From a virus: DNA of 26,562 bases. Of this stretch, positions 17,011-22,624 are shown piece after piece. Each line of letters starts with the position of its first letter. Position 1 is the first letter of the stretch. The notes beneath the pieces were generated by a model. It searched no databases and was not told the DNA's origin. It saw only the letters and a list, made by a program, of their open reading frames with translations. The position numbers were made by a program, and so were the translations under genes. The stretch spans positions 1 to 26,562 of IMG/VR virus record IMGVR_UViG_3300030107_003338. The stretch is one strand, 5' to 3'.

Positions 17011-17193
17011 ATGGATGAAGCTCGACTTTATAGTTTGGAGTCAGAGCTAAACAGTCATCAAGCTCGTTGCGAAGAGCGCGACAAGACAATATTTAATCGC
17101 TTGGACAACATCGAGCGTAACATTAACAAACTATCATTTATTCTTTTAACCAGTATGGCAGGGCTTATTATAACTTTACTACTGCAACGCTAA
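17011..17193 (+). CDS. Small coiled-coil plus C-terminal membrane protein, XhlA-like
   Basis: 60 aa. Residues 1-40 form a charged coiled coil (SLESELNSHQARCEERD, then IFNRLDNIERNINKL). A single membrane helix (about 41-58, FILLTSMAGLIITLLL) follows and the protein ends QR. This is the layout of XhlA/haemolysin-type proteins that help holins, with the coiled coil in the cytoplasm. GGAAAG precedes the ATG. A second lysis cluster with endolysin and holins lies at 25445-26521, so here it could instead anchor another protein at the membrane. Confidence 0.6.
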   Translation: MDEARLYSLESELNSHQARCEERDKTIFNRLDNIERNINKLSFILLTSMAGLIITLLLQR

Positions 17194-17210
17194 GTTGCTA
17201 GGAGTGAAAA

Positions 17211-17696
17211 ATGCCCGATCCATTAACGGTGTCAATGGCGATTACGGTCGCATCCAAGGCTTTTAAAGGCGTTCAAAAAATGGTGGAACTTGGCCGTGAG
17301 GCCGAAGACACTTTTGGTCAAATCGGCAAATGGATGGAAGCATCCCACGATGTTAACAAAGCAAAAGAACGTGCGGAAAAACCTTCCCTGTTTAAAAAAC
17401 TAACTGATAGTGGTTCGGTCGAGCGTGAGGCTTTAGAGACTATAGTGGGGCAACGTAGACTCTATGAACAGAGGAAAGAATTGCGAACAATGATTGTGAT
17501 GGCTTATGGAAAAGAAAGCTGGGATGAATTGTTGGCAATGGAAAAATCAATTCGAGCAAAACGCACACGGCTAATTCATGACCGAATTAAAGCACGACAA
17601 AAATTATTAGACGGGGCTATTATTGTATTTGGTGTTTGTGCAATAGCAGGGTTAATAGGTGGGACGATTTACATCATTATGCAAGGCGGTAAATAA
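17211..17696 (+). CDS. Membrane-anchored protein of unknown function
   Basis: 161 aa. The N-terminal 30 residues are an amphipathic segment (TVSMAITVASKAFKGVQKMV). A long charged helical middle (EREALETIVGQRRLYEQRKE, SIRAKRTRLIHDRIKARQK) leads to one C-terminal membrane helix (about 134-157, IIVFGVCAIAGLIGGTIYII). It looks like a tail-anchored cytoplasmic coiled coil. AGGAGTG lies 8 bases before the ATG, and it is followed with a 1-nt overlap by the next gene. I know similar unnamed proteins from marine phages, but no function. Spanin is unlikely because the helix is C-terminal and there is no lipobox. Confidence 0.6.
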   Translation: MPDPLTVSMAITVASKAFKGVQKMVELGREAEDTFGQIGKWMEASHDVNKAKERAEKPSLFKKLTDSGSVEREALETIVGQRRLYEQRKELRTMIVMAYGKESWDELLAMEKSIRAKRTRLIHDRIKARQKLLDGAIIVFGVCAIAGLIGGTIYIIMQGGK

Positions 17697-17914
17697 TGCC
17701 AGAAATGATTTTAGCGTTTGTGCTGACAGTGTATATTGATGAGCAGCAACAACCTAACCCACAAGCATTTTATGACGTCAACCGCTGTTTGTATTTTGCT
17801 AAAAGGATTAGACAACAAGGGGCTGACTACAGATGGCAAAAATATCCTTCTCCTGTAATCAGCGCAACTTGTGTCCCTAAGTTAGTAGATAAAAATTCTA
17901 GGATATGGAAGTAG
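17696..17914 (+). CDS. Small possibly exported protein with two Cys
   Basis: 72 aa. A short hydrophobic start (MILAFVLTVYI) is followed by a polar part with FYDVNRCLYFAKRIRQQGADYRW and a late ATCVPK. The CLYFAxR...Q and C-terminal Cys-x-Pro pattern is found in small unnamed proteins of marine phages. The two Cys could form a disulphide if exported. The hydrophobic segment is short for a signal peptide, so export is uncertain. The ATG overlaps the previous stop by 1 nt (TAATG), and its end overlaps the convergent 82-aa gene by 17 nt. Confidence 0.55.
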   Translation: MPEMILAFVLTVYIDEQQQPNPQAFYDVNRCLYFAKRIRQQGADYRWQKYPSPVISATCVPKLVDKNSRIWK

Positions 17915-18146
17915 GTATCCAATCGTAGGTCCAAGTATCCCAATGTGGGTTAGACTGTTTAAACGCTGTTAAACTAACATCCATGTCTAGAATTGTGGTG
18001 TGGCGCGGAACCCAAACGTGCAAGTGGTTCCAGTGTAAATCGTAAGCATATTTGCCGTCTACCAACTGTCCTGTTTTATCCGTAGTTGAACCTATGTACG
18101 GATGGCTTACCTTCCCTTTCCATTTGCAGTCATAAGCTATACTCAT
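17898..18146 (-). CDS. Small protein of unknown function, leftward
   Basis: 82 aa, Trp/His/Tyr-rich (LHWNHLHVWVPRHT, PHWDTWTYDWIPTS), with no membrane segment. The start is well supported: GGGAGG sits 8 bases before the ATG in the leftward direction. It lies downstream of the SprT-like gene on the same strand, so it may be read from the 18.87-kb promoter, passing through the 18.2-kb hairpin, which is oriented to stop rightward transcripts. It contains one GTTTAAAC copy (17957-17964). No family recognised. Confidence 0.6.
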   Translation of the reverse strand: MSIAYDCKWKGKVSHPYIGSTTDKTGQLVDGKYAYDLHWNHLHVWVPRHTTILDMDVSLTAFKQSNPHWDTWTYDWIPTSIS

Positions 18147-18213
18147 ATTATCCTCCCTTGAGATATTGTTAAAGTTAGTTTACTCTAAAAGCTCTTGTTT
18201 TTTCCTCTTATAT

Positions 18214-18239
18214 GGGGGCTGCCTCCCAGCCCCCTTTTT
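18214..18239 (+). terminator. Intrinsic terminator ending the late rightward operon
   Basis: GGGGGCTG (18214-18221) and CAGCCCCC (18227-18234) form a perfect 8-bp stem with a 5-base loop, followed by TTTTT. The U tract is on the rightward side only; in the leftward direction the bases after the stem are ATATAAGAGG. It should therefore stop late structural-gene transcripts before they run antisense into the SprT-like gene and the recombination operon. Confidence 0.85.
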
Positions 18240-18245
18240 AAGAAT

Positions 18246-18818
18246 CTAGTGAACGATTAGTGAGTTTGAGTCGCAGACAGGGCAAATACGACATTGGTCT
18301 GCCACTGTGCGACTAGCTCTAAAAGTTATCCCACAGTTATTACACTCGACTTTAATCAACCTCGTTGACTGCTTTTTCCGTTGGCTGTAATCGATAGAGG
18401 CATGACCGTAATCTCCTAGCTCTGAAATAACAGGGTTAATAAAGTTATCTACTAACTCTTGTGACTCAGTAGTAGCTGTCATTTTTCCTTCCAACCCAAC
18501 AGATAAAGCGCATTTTTTAAAAGGTTTTCGATGTCCATGCTCGCAGCCAACAGCGGCGTGAACCATTTCATGTATAAGAACCCCTATAGCTTGCTTTGGA
18601 TCATCAACTACCATAGAAACGATTATCTCAGTAGTTCCGTCTTTACTTAGTTCGGGCGGCCAACATTCTCCAATGCGCCCTCTCTTTAACGAAAAAGCTC
18701 CCTTGTGTGGAAAGCCACACGTTACTCTATACTTCGGGAGCGTGTAGCCGTTAGGCTTAAACAATTCTACTTCTGCTTTTTGTGCTACCGCTAATAAATA
18801 TTCTTCTCTTGTTTTCAT
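18246..18818 (-). CDS. SprT-like zinc metalloprotease
   Basis: 190 aa using the ATG at 18816-18818, which has AAGGAG 7 bases upstream; an in-frame ATG 23 codons earlier has none and overlaps the promoter. A zinc protease motif lies in GVLIHEMVHAAVGCEHGH (H83, E84, H87, probable third ligand around H94-H97), as in SprT/Spartan enzymes. A C-terminal zinc ribbon follows (C159, C162, C179, C182 in CNNC and CPVC). Cellular Spartan proteases cut DNA-protein crosslinks; phage copies may clear host proteins from DNA. It has its own promoter and sits beside the recombination genes. The family is fairly firm, the role is inferred. Confidence 0.82.
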   Translation of the reverse strand: MKTREEYLLAVAQKAEVELFKPNGYTLPKYRVTCGFPHKGAFSLKRGRIGECWPPELSKDGTTEIIVSMVVDDPKQAIGVLIHEMVHAAVGCEHGHRKPFKKCALSVGLEGKMTATTESQELVDNFINPVISELGDYGHASIDYSQRKKQSTRLIKVECNNCGITFRASRTVADQCRICPVCDSNSLIVH

Positions 18819-18855
18819 CTCAATCTCCTTGTGTTTAAACGTCTTCGATATGGTT

Positions 18856-18884
18856 ATATTAAGATAAGAGTAACCATAAGTCAA
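18856..18884 (-). promoter_or_regulatory. Sigma70-like leftward promoter for the SprT-like gene
   Basis: Read leftward, TTGACT (-35; 18884-18879) and TAATAT (-10; 18861-18856) are separated by exactly 17 bases. This is near consensus and lies about 38 bases before the SprT-like ATG, with a GTTTAAAC (18833-18840) in the leader. The spacer contains the 16-bp element that also occurs at 21170-21185, so the promoter is probably controlled by a DNA-binding protein. Confidence 0.75.
18865..18880. promoter_or_regulatory. Candidate operator, copy 1
   Basis: The 16 bases TAAGAGTAACCATAAG lie between the -35 and -10 boxes of the leftward promoter and touch the -35. The same 16 bases occur at 21170-21185 just after the -10 box of the rightward early promoter. 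Exact recurrence at two promoters and nowhere else I could find suggests a shared regulator site. Binding here would block RNA polymerase directly. Confidence 0.55.
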
Positions 18885-18920
18885 CACTTACACAAAACTT
18901 TTTTTCGGTATAAAAATCAG

Positions 18921-19154
18921 CTACTTACGAGCAGTTTTAGTTTTATTTTTGGGAGCAGCTACTAAAGTTTTAGCAAAATCACGCAATTTTTGAACATTGG
19001 ATTTGTGAACCCATAAAGTTATCTCAGCCTGATTCGCTTTTTTCTGACGCTCTCGATACGCTTGTTGGTTCATTCGTTTGCGTTCAAGATACTCAGGTGT
19101 CTTAGGATACAGTTTCCCATTGTTTTCGTAGTAACCAGTTTTAGAAAGGGACAT
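18921..19154 (-). CDS. Small basic protein, possible ribbon-helix-helix DNA-binding protein
   Basis: 77 aa from the ATG at 19152-19154 (SLSKTGYYENNGK...). AAAGGAG lies 6 bases upstream; the earlier ATG two codons before abuts the binding site and is unlikely. A basic stretch (ERKRMNQQAYRERQKKANQ) is followed by AEITLWVHKSNVQKLRDFAKTL, which fits a beta strand then two helices as in ribbon-helix-helix regulators. The tail is Lys-rich. It overlaps the mini-SSB gene by 14 nt and is last in the leftward recombination operon. It is a candidate for the protein that binds the shared 16-bp element, but this is inference. Confidence 0.6.
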   Translation of the reverse strand: MSLSKTGYYENNGKLYPKTPEYLERKRMNQQAYRERQKKANQAEITLWVHKSNVQKLRDFAKTLVAAPKNKTKTARK

Positions 19155-19383
19155 CGCCATCTCCTTTAAAAGATTTTTTTGGTTCAACGTCATAAGCGTT
19201 TACCATAACCCTGCTGTCTCCTTCACGCCTATCGAAAGCCGCAAGGTTAATGTGAGACTCTAAAGTAATGTACTCCCCGTACTGACCATCGTGTATGTGA
19301 CCTATCGTCACATAACTATTTTTTTCCTCACCGTTTTTATTTGTGTAAGTTCCATTCTTTACGACTAACCGTTTCTTAATCAT
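19141..19383 (-). CDS. Short single-stranded DNA-binding protein-like (OB fold)
   Basis: 80 aa from the ATG at 19381-19383, preceded by AAAGGAG; an ATG 23 codons earlier has no such signal. Strands LVVKNGTYTNKNGEEKNSYV, TIGHIHDGQYGEYITLE and a late SRVMVNAYDV fit a short OB fold. The last residues GDGDVPF match the acidic SSB tail (D-D-x-P-F) that recruits repair proteins. The operon partners are an exonuclease and an ERF annealing protein, so it probably coats single strands for annealing. It overlaps the exonuclease by 8 nt. At 80 aa it is far shorter than bacterial SSB (about 170 aa). Confidence 0.65.
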   Translation of the reverse strand: MIKKRLVVKNGTYTNKNGEEKNSYVTIGHIHDGQYGEYITLESHINLAAFDRREGDSRVMVNAYDVEPKKSFKGDGDVPF

Positions 19384-20305
19384 TGTTTTCTCCTTTACCG
19401 CTAATTCTAGTCTGAGTAGTTTTGTCAGCGCGATACTGTTCGAGTTCGTCATCAGTCAAACTAGACAGGTGTTCGCTCACAATTTTTTTGTAGTCAATAT
19501 TTCCCTTCCGATGAGAGACAGTAAATTTAAAACCGCCGCCCATCGTGTTTCTGTTATCAACTAAAATCTCTATTTGTTTTTTAATTTTTGTCTTGTTTGC
19601 TTTGGCTTCTGTTTCAGAAGTGTGGGCTTCCAAATACTGGCGAGACAAATCCAACCATTCCTCCGTTTTACTTTTATCAACTTTTACATAATCAAAATCT
19701 TGTGGTGCAGGTGGAGTGTGACTGATGTAGTTGACCCAGAACTTATCCCAAGCATCGACTATATTTTCAATCCACACTTCATCAAGCTCAACAGGCATAT
19801 AAGTGATGCTGTCTGCCTTCTTACAGTAGACCGCAAAAACTAAGCTGACATCATGTGCGCCGTTCCAGCCATCTAAAGAAGCAGCAAAGTGATCGTCCCC
19901 TACCATAAAGGCAGGGGGGAAATCATCTGACAATTTTTTTTCTAATAACTCTCTTGCACGAGGTTCATACTTTAAACCGTCAGTCATATATTTATTGACT
20001 GGAATTATTTTATCTCCAGTCTTTACTTGAAATAACTGTAGCGGTGTTTTTGGTTCCCAAGGACTCATGCCTAACAACGCAGCAGTCTCACTCGCCATCT
20101 TAAGCGTTCGGCGTACCTGTAGCCATTGTGAACTGCCTTGCTCCAAGTCAGGTACATCTCCCCACCCTTTTGCAAAGCAATCCATTACGAACAGCTGATG
20201 CTGAACCTGTGCCATGTAGTGGTCAGGCAATGGTTGTTTGTTTTCAACAATATCCCACAAAGGACTGCTAATACCTTGAGCAGGTGTTTTTATTTCAATT
20301 ATCAT
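19376..20305 (-). CDS. YqaJ/lambda-type exonuclease with permuted catalytic block
   Basis: 309 aa. The residue blocks of a YqaJ/lambda-exonuclease are all present but in an unusual order. The ExK motif (IIEIKTP; E4, K6) and the following HYMAQVQHQLFVM (Q33, Q35) are at the very N-terminus. Then comes what is normally the start of the family, EQGSSQWLQVRR...SETAALLGMSPW (R65, 55-83), then GLKYEP (E114) and FAASLDG (D145). After SLDG, where ExK should follow, the chain jumps to SLVFAVYCKK and the usual C-terminal helices. The enzyme should resect 5' ends to give substrates for the ERF protein. The start is fixed by GAAGGAG and an ATGA overlap with erf, so this is not a wrong start. Whether it is active is unknown. 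Confidence 0.85.
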   Translation of the reverse strand: MIIEIKTPAQGISSPLWDIVENKQPLPDHYMAQVQHQLFVMDCFAKGWGDVPDLEQGSSQWLQVRRTLKMASETAALLGMSPWEPKTPLQLFQVKTGDKIIPVNKYMTDGLKYEPRARELLEKKLSDDFPPAFMVGDDHFAASLDGWNGAHDVSLVFAVYCKKADSITYMPVELDEVWIENIVDAWDKFWVNYISHTPPAPQDFDYVKVDKSKTEEWLDLSRQYLEAHTSETEAKANKTKIKKQIEILVDNRNTMGGGFKFTVSHRKGNIDYKKIVSEHLSSLTDDELEQYRADKTTQTRISGKGENND

Positions 20306-21021
20306 TCGTACTGCTCCTTCAACTCGTTAACCAAAACGGTCCATTGGTCAATTCGTTTCATAGCATTATTAGTTTCAGAAAACTTGGTACGCCACGCAGT
20401 TAATTCTTTAATAGTTTTTTGCAACTCGTCTTTACTGTCAACCATAGCCAACCTGTCATCAATTCCAGATGCCATCTTATCAGCTTGAGTTTGCAAATCG
20501 TTATTCTTATTTTTATTGTTAGAATTTTTAGTCGCAGGTTTATTAGGTTTAGAACCCGAAGCCAAATTTCCGTCATCATCTGCATCCTCCCCAAAAATAT
20601 TTAACAAAGCAATCTGGCAATACCTTTTTGAATAAGTGATTGCACTTCCATATGCGTGTGGAGTTTTTGCTGTTGGTGGAACCCAAAAATCAAATTCAAT
20701 TTTTGCTCCACTAGTATGAACCAACTTGGTTACCAACAAACATTGCCCATCGTTTTTAGTAATAGGAAGTTGAATAATTAGTAATCCGTTTTTTGTTAAC
20801 GCAGGAACAGTGGCTCTCTGGATGGCCCCAAGAGTCACATACCGAGATCCGAAGTGTGGGTTATTGCTGTCGAATACCACTTCATCAAATTCAGATCGTG
20901 CTTTCGCTAACGCCATATAGAGTTCAGTTAACTTACCTTCCTCTCGTATAGACCCTACACTGTAATTAGGAATGCAAGGTATTTGCTCTCCATCGAAACC
21001 AAAACTACTTTCATCTTTCAT
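20302..21021 (-). CDS. erf: ERF-family single-strand annealing protein
   Basis: 239 aa from the ATG at 21019-21021 (MKDESSF), with GAGGAG 7 bases upstream; the in-frame ATG five codons earlier lacks one. Residues about 35-150 match ERF: LYMALAKARSEFDEVVFDS, PHFGSRYVTLGAIQRATVPA, LTKNGLLIIQLP and the signature HAYGSAITYSKRYCQIALLN, followed by FGEDADDDGN. A Lys/Asn-rich linker and a helical C-terminus follow. ERF rings bind single strands and anneal complementary ends, serving recombination and genome circularisation. It is first in the leftward operon with exonuclease and mini-SSB. Confidence 0.92.
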   Translation of the reverse strand: MKDESSFGFDGEQIPCIPNYSVGSIREEGKLTELYMALAKARSEFDEVVFDSNNPHFGSRYVTLGAIQRATVPALTKNGLLIIQLPITKNDGQCLLVTKLVHTSGAKIEFDFWVPPTAKTPHAYGSAITYSKRYCQIALLNIFGEDADDDGNLASGSKPNKPATKNSNNKNKNNDLQTQADKMASGIDDRLAMVDSKDELQKTIKELTAWRTKFSETNNAMKRIDQWTVLVNELKEQYE

Positions 21022-21133
21022 TGTTTTTCTCCTCAAATAGTGAAATCACACTTTACCACAGCAATTTAAAATATGCAAAAACCACGGTGTAGACGCAAAT
21101 TTAACAGCGTTTAAACATTCTTTAAAAAAATAG

Positions 21134-21161
21134 TTGCTTTTATGTGTGCCTATGATATTCT
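21134..21161 (+). promoter_or_regulatory. Rightward early promoter with extended -10
   Basis: TTGCTT (21134-21139) and TATTCT (21156-21161) are 16 bases apart, and TGA (21153-21155) just before the -10 box gives an extended -10 (TGn). Expected transcription start is about 21168. It would drive the run of small early genes, replication genes and NinB/NinG. The 16-bp repeat lies at roughly +2 to +18. Confidence 0.6.
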
Positions 21162-21169
21162 GTCAAGGG

Positions 21170-21185
21170 TAAGAGTAACCATAAG
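21170..21185. promoter_or_regulatory. Candidate operator, copy 2
   Basis: Identical to 18865-18880 over 16 bases (TAAGAGTAACCATAAG). It overlaps the expected start of transcription of the rightward early promoter, 9 bases before the ATG of the first early gene, so a bound protein would stop initiation. The core GGTAAGAGTAACC is only an imperfect palindrome. Confidence 0.55.
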
Positions 21186-21194
21186 GAAAACAAG

Positions 21195-21446
21195 ATGAAA
21201 ACAGTAGATGACCTTTTGAAAATTCGAGCAGAACTTTCGCAACTGAAAAAAGAAGAAGCGAAACTTGCGGAAGAAATAAAAGCATTGGGCGTAGGAACAT
21301 ATAAAGGGAAAACAGGTTCGGTCCAAGTTATCGAAAAATCACAAAATCGTTTGGACACAGTAAGCCTCAAGAAAAAGTTAAGCCGTCAAATGATAACCGC
21401 CCACACAAATTTAATTTCATTTTTAAAAATAGAAAAAGTTGTGTAG
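21195..21446 (+). CDS. Small early coiled-coil protein
   Basis: 83 aa, first gene after the rightward early promoter. The N-terminal half is a coiled coil (LLKIRAELSQLKKEEAKLAE). A short Gly/Val-rich strand region follows (GTYKGKTGSVQVIE) and then a basic helical end. The start has AAGGAAAAC 7 bases upstream. Small phage proteins with an L-x-x-L-R-x-E-coiled coil then a TYKGKTGSV-type hairpin are common early genes without known role. Confidence 0.65.
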   Translation: MKTVDDLLKIRAELSQLKKEEAKLAEEIKALGVGTYKGKTGSVQVIEKSQNRLDTVSLKKKLSRQMITAHTNLISFLKIEKVV

Positions 21447-21448
21447 CC

Positions 21449-21694
21449 ATGATTGAAGCAGGACAAAATTTAAAAACAGCAAAGCAATTTGCAATGCAGT
21501 TGTCAAAAAATAACCCGAACAAATACATCATGCTTGTTGCTTGTTTCGGAATTTTTGCGGTGGTCCACAACCGCTTAAATGTTTTTGCCCCTAGTGATAG
21601 TTGCTGCAAATCGTATTGGCTGAATGGGAAGGAAAAAAAATTTACGACAGCGCAAAAAGTGGCAGACCAAAATGCTACTCCAAACTTAATTTAA
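21449..21694 (+). CDS. Small early protein, unknown, with one hydrophobic segment
   Basis: 81 aa, 2 nt after the previous gene. The start (MIEAGQNLKTAKQFAMQLS) is amphipathic. Residues about 25-40 (YIMLVACFGIFAVVHN) are hydrophobic enough for a short membrane helix. Three Cys occur (VACF, SCCKS). No clear ribosome binding site precedes the ATG, so translation may be coupled to the gene before it. No family recognised. Codon use is like its neighbours. Confidence 0.45.
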   Translation: MIEAGQNLKTAKQFAMQLSKNNPNKYIMLVACFGIFAVVHNRLNVFAPSDSCCKSYWLNGKEKKFTTAQKVADQNATPNLI

Positions 21695-21711
21695 AACACA
21701 AGGAGATAACG

Positions 21712-21951
21712 ATGGAGCTACAACAAAAATACTTACCTTACTTTGACGCAATGCTTGAGTGGAATGGTGTTAAAGAAGATTGGAAAAGAAGTTTTAACGC
21801 CATGATACCTTTTGCTGAGTTTAAAATTTATAACGAGGCTGCTGAATTTTTTACTGGCGCAACTTTAGAAATAGTAGGTTGGGCTGGCAATGTAGGTGAA
21901 GGCGAGTGTTTGGTTTTGTGTAAAGGTTATTACGAGGTGTGTGGTTCATGA
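21712..21951 (+). CDS. Small early protein, unknown
   Basis: 79 aa from the ATG at 21712, which has AAGGAGATAACG directly upstream; a longer in-frame reading starting at 21601 overlaps the previous gene and lacks a binding site. It is Trp/Phe/Glu-rich (YFDAMLEWNGVKEDWKRSFN, EFKIYNEAAEFFTG), ends CLVLCKGYYEVCGS with three Cys in the last 15 residues, and has no membrane segment. It overlaps the next gene by 4 nt (ATGA). Confidence 0.6.
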   Translation: MELQQKYLPYFDAMLEWNGVKEDWKRSFNAMIPFAEFKIYNEAAEFFTGATLEIVGWAGNVGEGECLVLCKGYYEVCGS

Positions 21952-22124
21952 GTGAAAAAACAACATTAGAAATAATGGCTGAGACTTTGCCGTTAGGCAA
22001 AAGTGCTACGCCTTTAAACGAAGGCGGTTTAAGCGGTGCAGTCATTTTTGAAATGACTGACGAGGTAGGTAGTTTTTTCATAGGAACTTTAGGTATCAAA
22101 TCAAAACGCAAGGAGAAAAAATAA
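21948..22124 (+). CDS. Small early protein, unknown
   Basis: 58 aa starting at the ATG that overlaps the previous stop (ATGA), with GAGG 8-10 bases upstream; a start three codons earlier is possible but unsupported. Sequence features are TLEIMAETLPLGKSATPLNE, a Gly-rich middle (GGLSGAVIFEM) and a basic tail (KSKRKEKK). The stop overlaps the next ATG by one base, with that gene's AAGGAG inside this frame. No family recognised. Confidence 0.5.
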   Translation: MSEKTTLEIMAETLPLGKSATPLNEGGLSGAVIFEMTDEVGSFFIGTLGIKSKRKEKK

Positions 22125-22348
22125 TGCACATTAATGAACTGGATGCGGAGACGCGAAAGAGGATGGAAGAATTAAACCCAGAGTTGGGCGAGATTCTAAA
22201 AGAGCAAAAGAAAGCGAACAAACCAAATCGGTTTACGGCAGAAGATGAAAAGAGATACGCCATCCAGTGCTTAAACGTACTGGTGAAATTAGACTCACGA
22301 GAACGAGCAAGAGTTTTGAAACGAGCATTGAAACAAAACGAGGTATAG
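22124..22348 (+). CDS. Small charged early protein, unknown
   Basis: 74 aa, almost entirely helical and charged (AETRKRMEELNPELGEILKE, SRERARVLKRALKQNEV). No membrane segment or cysteine cluster; one Cys at QCLNVL. AAGGAG lies 8 bases before the ATG. The IQCLNVLVKLDSRERARVLK part resembles short helix-turn proteins common in phage early regions, but no specific family is recognised. Confidence 0.6.
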   Translation: MHINELDAETRKRMEELNPELGEILKEQKKANKPNRFTAEDEKRYAIQCLNVLVKLDSRERARVLKRALKQNEV

Positions 22349-22360
22349 GGAGGTAGGATA

Positions 22361-22624
22361 ATGTTTAAGGTAGAAAAAAATATAGCCATGCCAGATCCAA
22401 AAAGGGGTCGCACACAGATTTATCCTTGGAAAGAAATGGAAGTGGGTGACAGTTTCCAAATTCCAGCATTTAAAGTTAATTCAGCTAGGTCTTCAGGTAG
22501 TCATTACTCTAATGCTAAAACAGGAGGGCAAGCAAAATTTATATATAGAACAATAAAAGATGCCGATGGAAACCCTGTTGTTGAGGATGGTGCAATACAA
22601 TTTAGAGTTTGGCGTTGCAAATGA
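22361..22624 (+). CDS. Small beta-rich early protein (YPWxEMxxGDSF type)
   Basis: 87 aa. It contains RTQIYPWKEMEVGDSFQIPA, a central Arg/Ser/Gly/Lys-rich segment, KFIYRTIKDADGNP and the end IQFRVWRCK. The YPWxxMxxGxSF...RxxxxAK...KFxxR...FRVWR pattern is one I know from many unnamed phage proteins of about 80-95 aa; function unknown. GGGAGGTAGGATA upstream gives a strong start. Confidence 0.7.
   Translation: MFKVEKNIAMPDPKRGRTQIYPWKEMEVGDSFQIPAFKVNSARSSGSHYSNAKTGGQAKFIYRTIKDADGNPVVEDGAIQFRVWRCK

Larger units (their letters stand above)
21022..21194. promoter_or_regulatory. Divergent early control region
   Basis: This 173-nt gene-free region separates the leftward recombination operon from the rightward early genes. 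It contains a rightward promoter (21134-21161), the second copy of the 16-bp element (21170-21185) and one GTTTAAAC (21109-21116). For the leftward side only weak matches are visible, for example TTGCGT and CATATT 17 bases apart within about 21065-21098, read leftward. No T-tailed hairpin was seen. Confidence 0.6.

Noticed and set aside
18214-18239. Bidirectional terminator
   Set aside because: The U tract exists only on the rightward side; leftward the stem is followed by ATATAAGAGG.
18819-18887. Longer N-terminus for the SprT-like protein
   Set aside because: The upstream ATG lies within the promoter and has no ribosome binding site; the inner ATG has AAGGAG at good spacing.
19574-19843. 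89-aa rightward frame over the exonuclease
   Set aside because: Cys/Phe-rich antisense shadow of the exonuclease's Lys/Glu codons, with no start signal.
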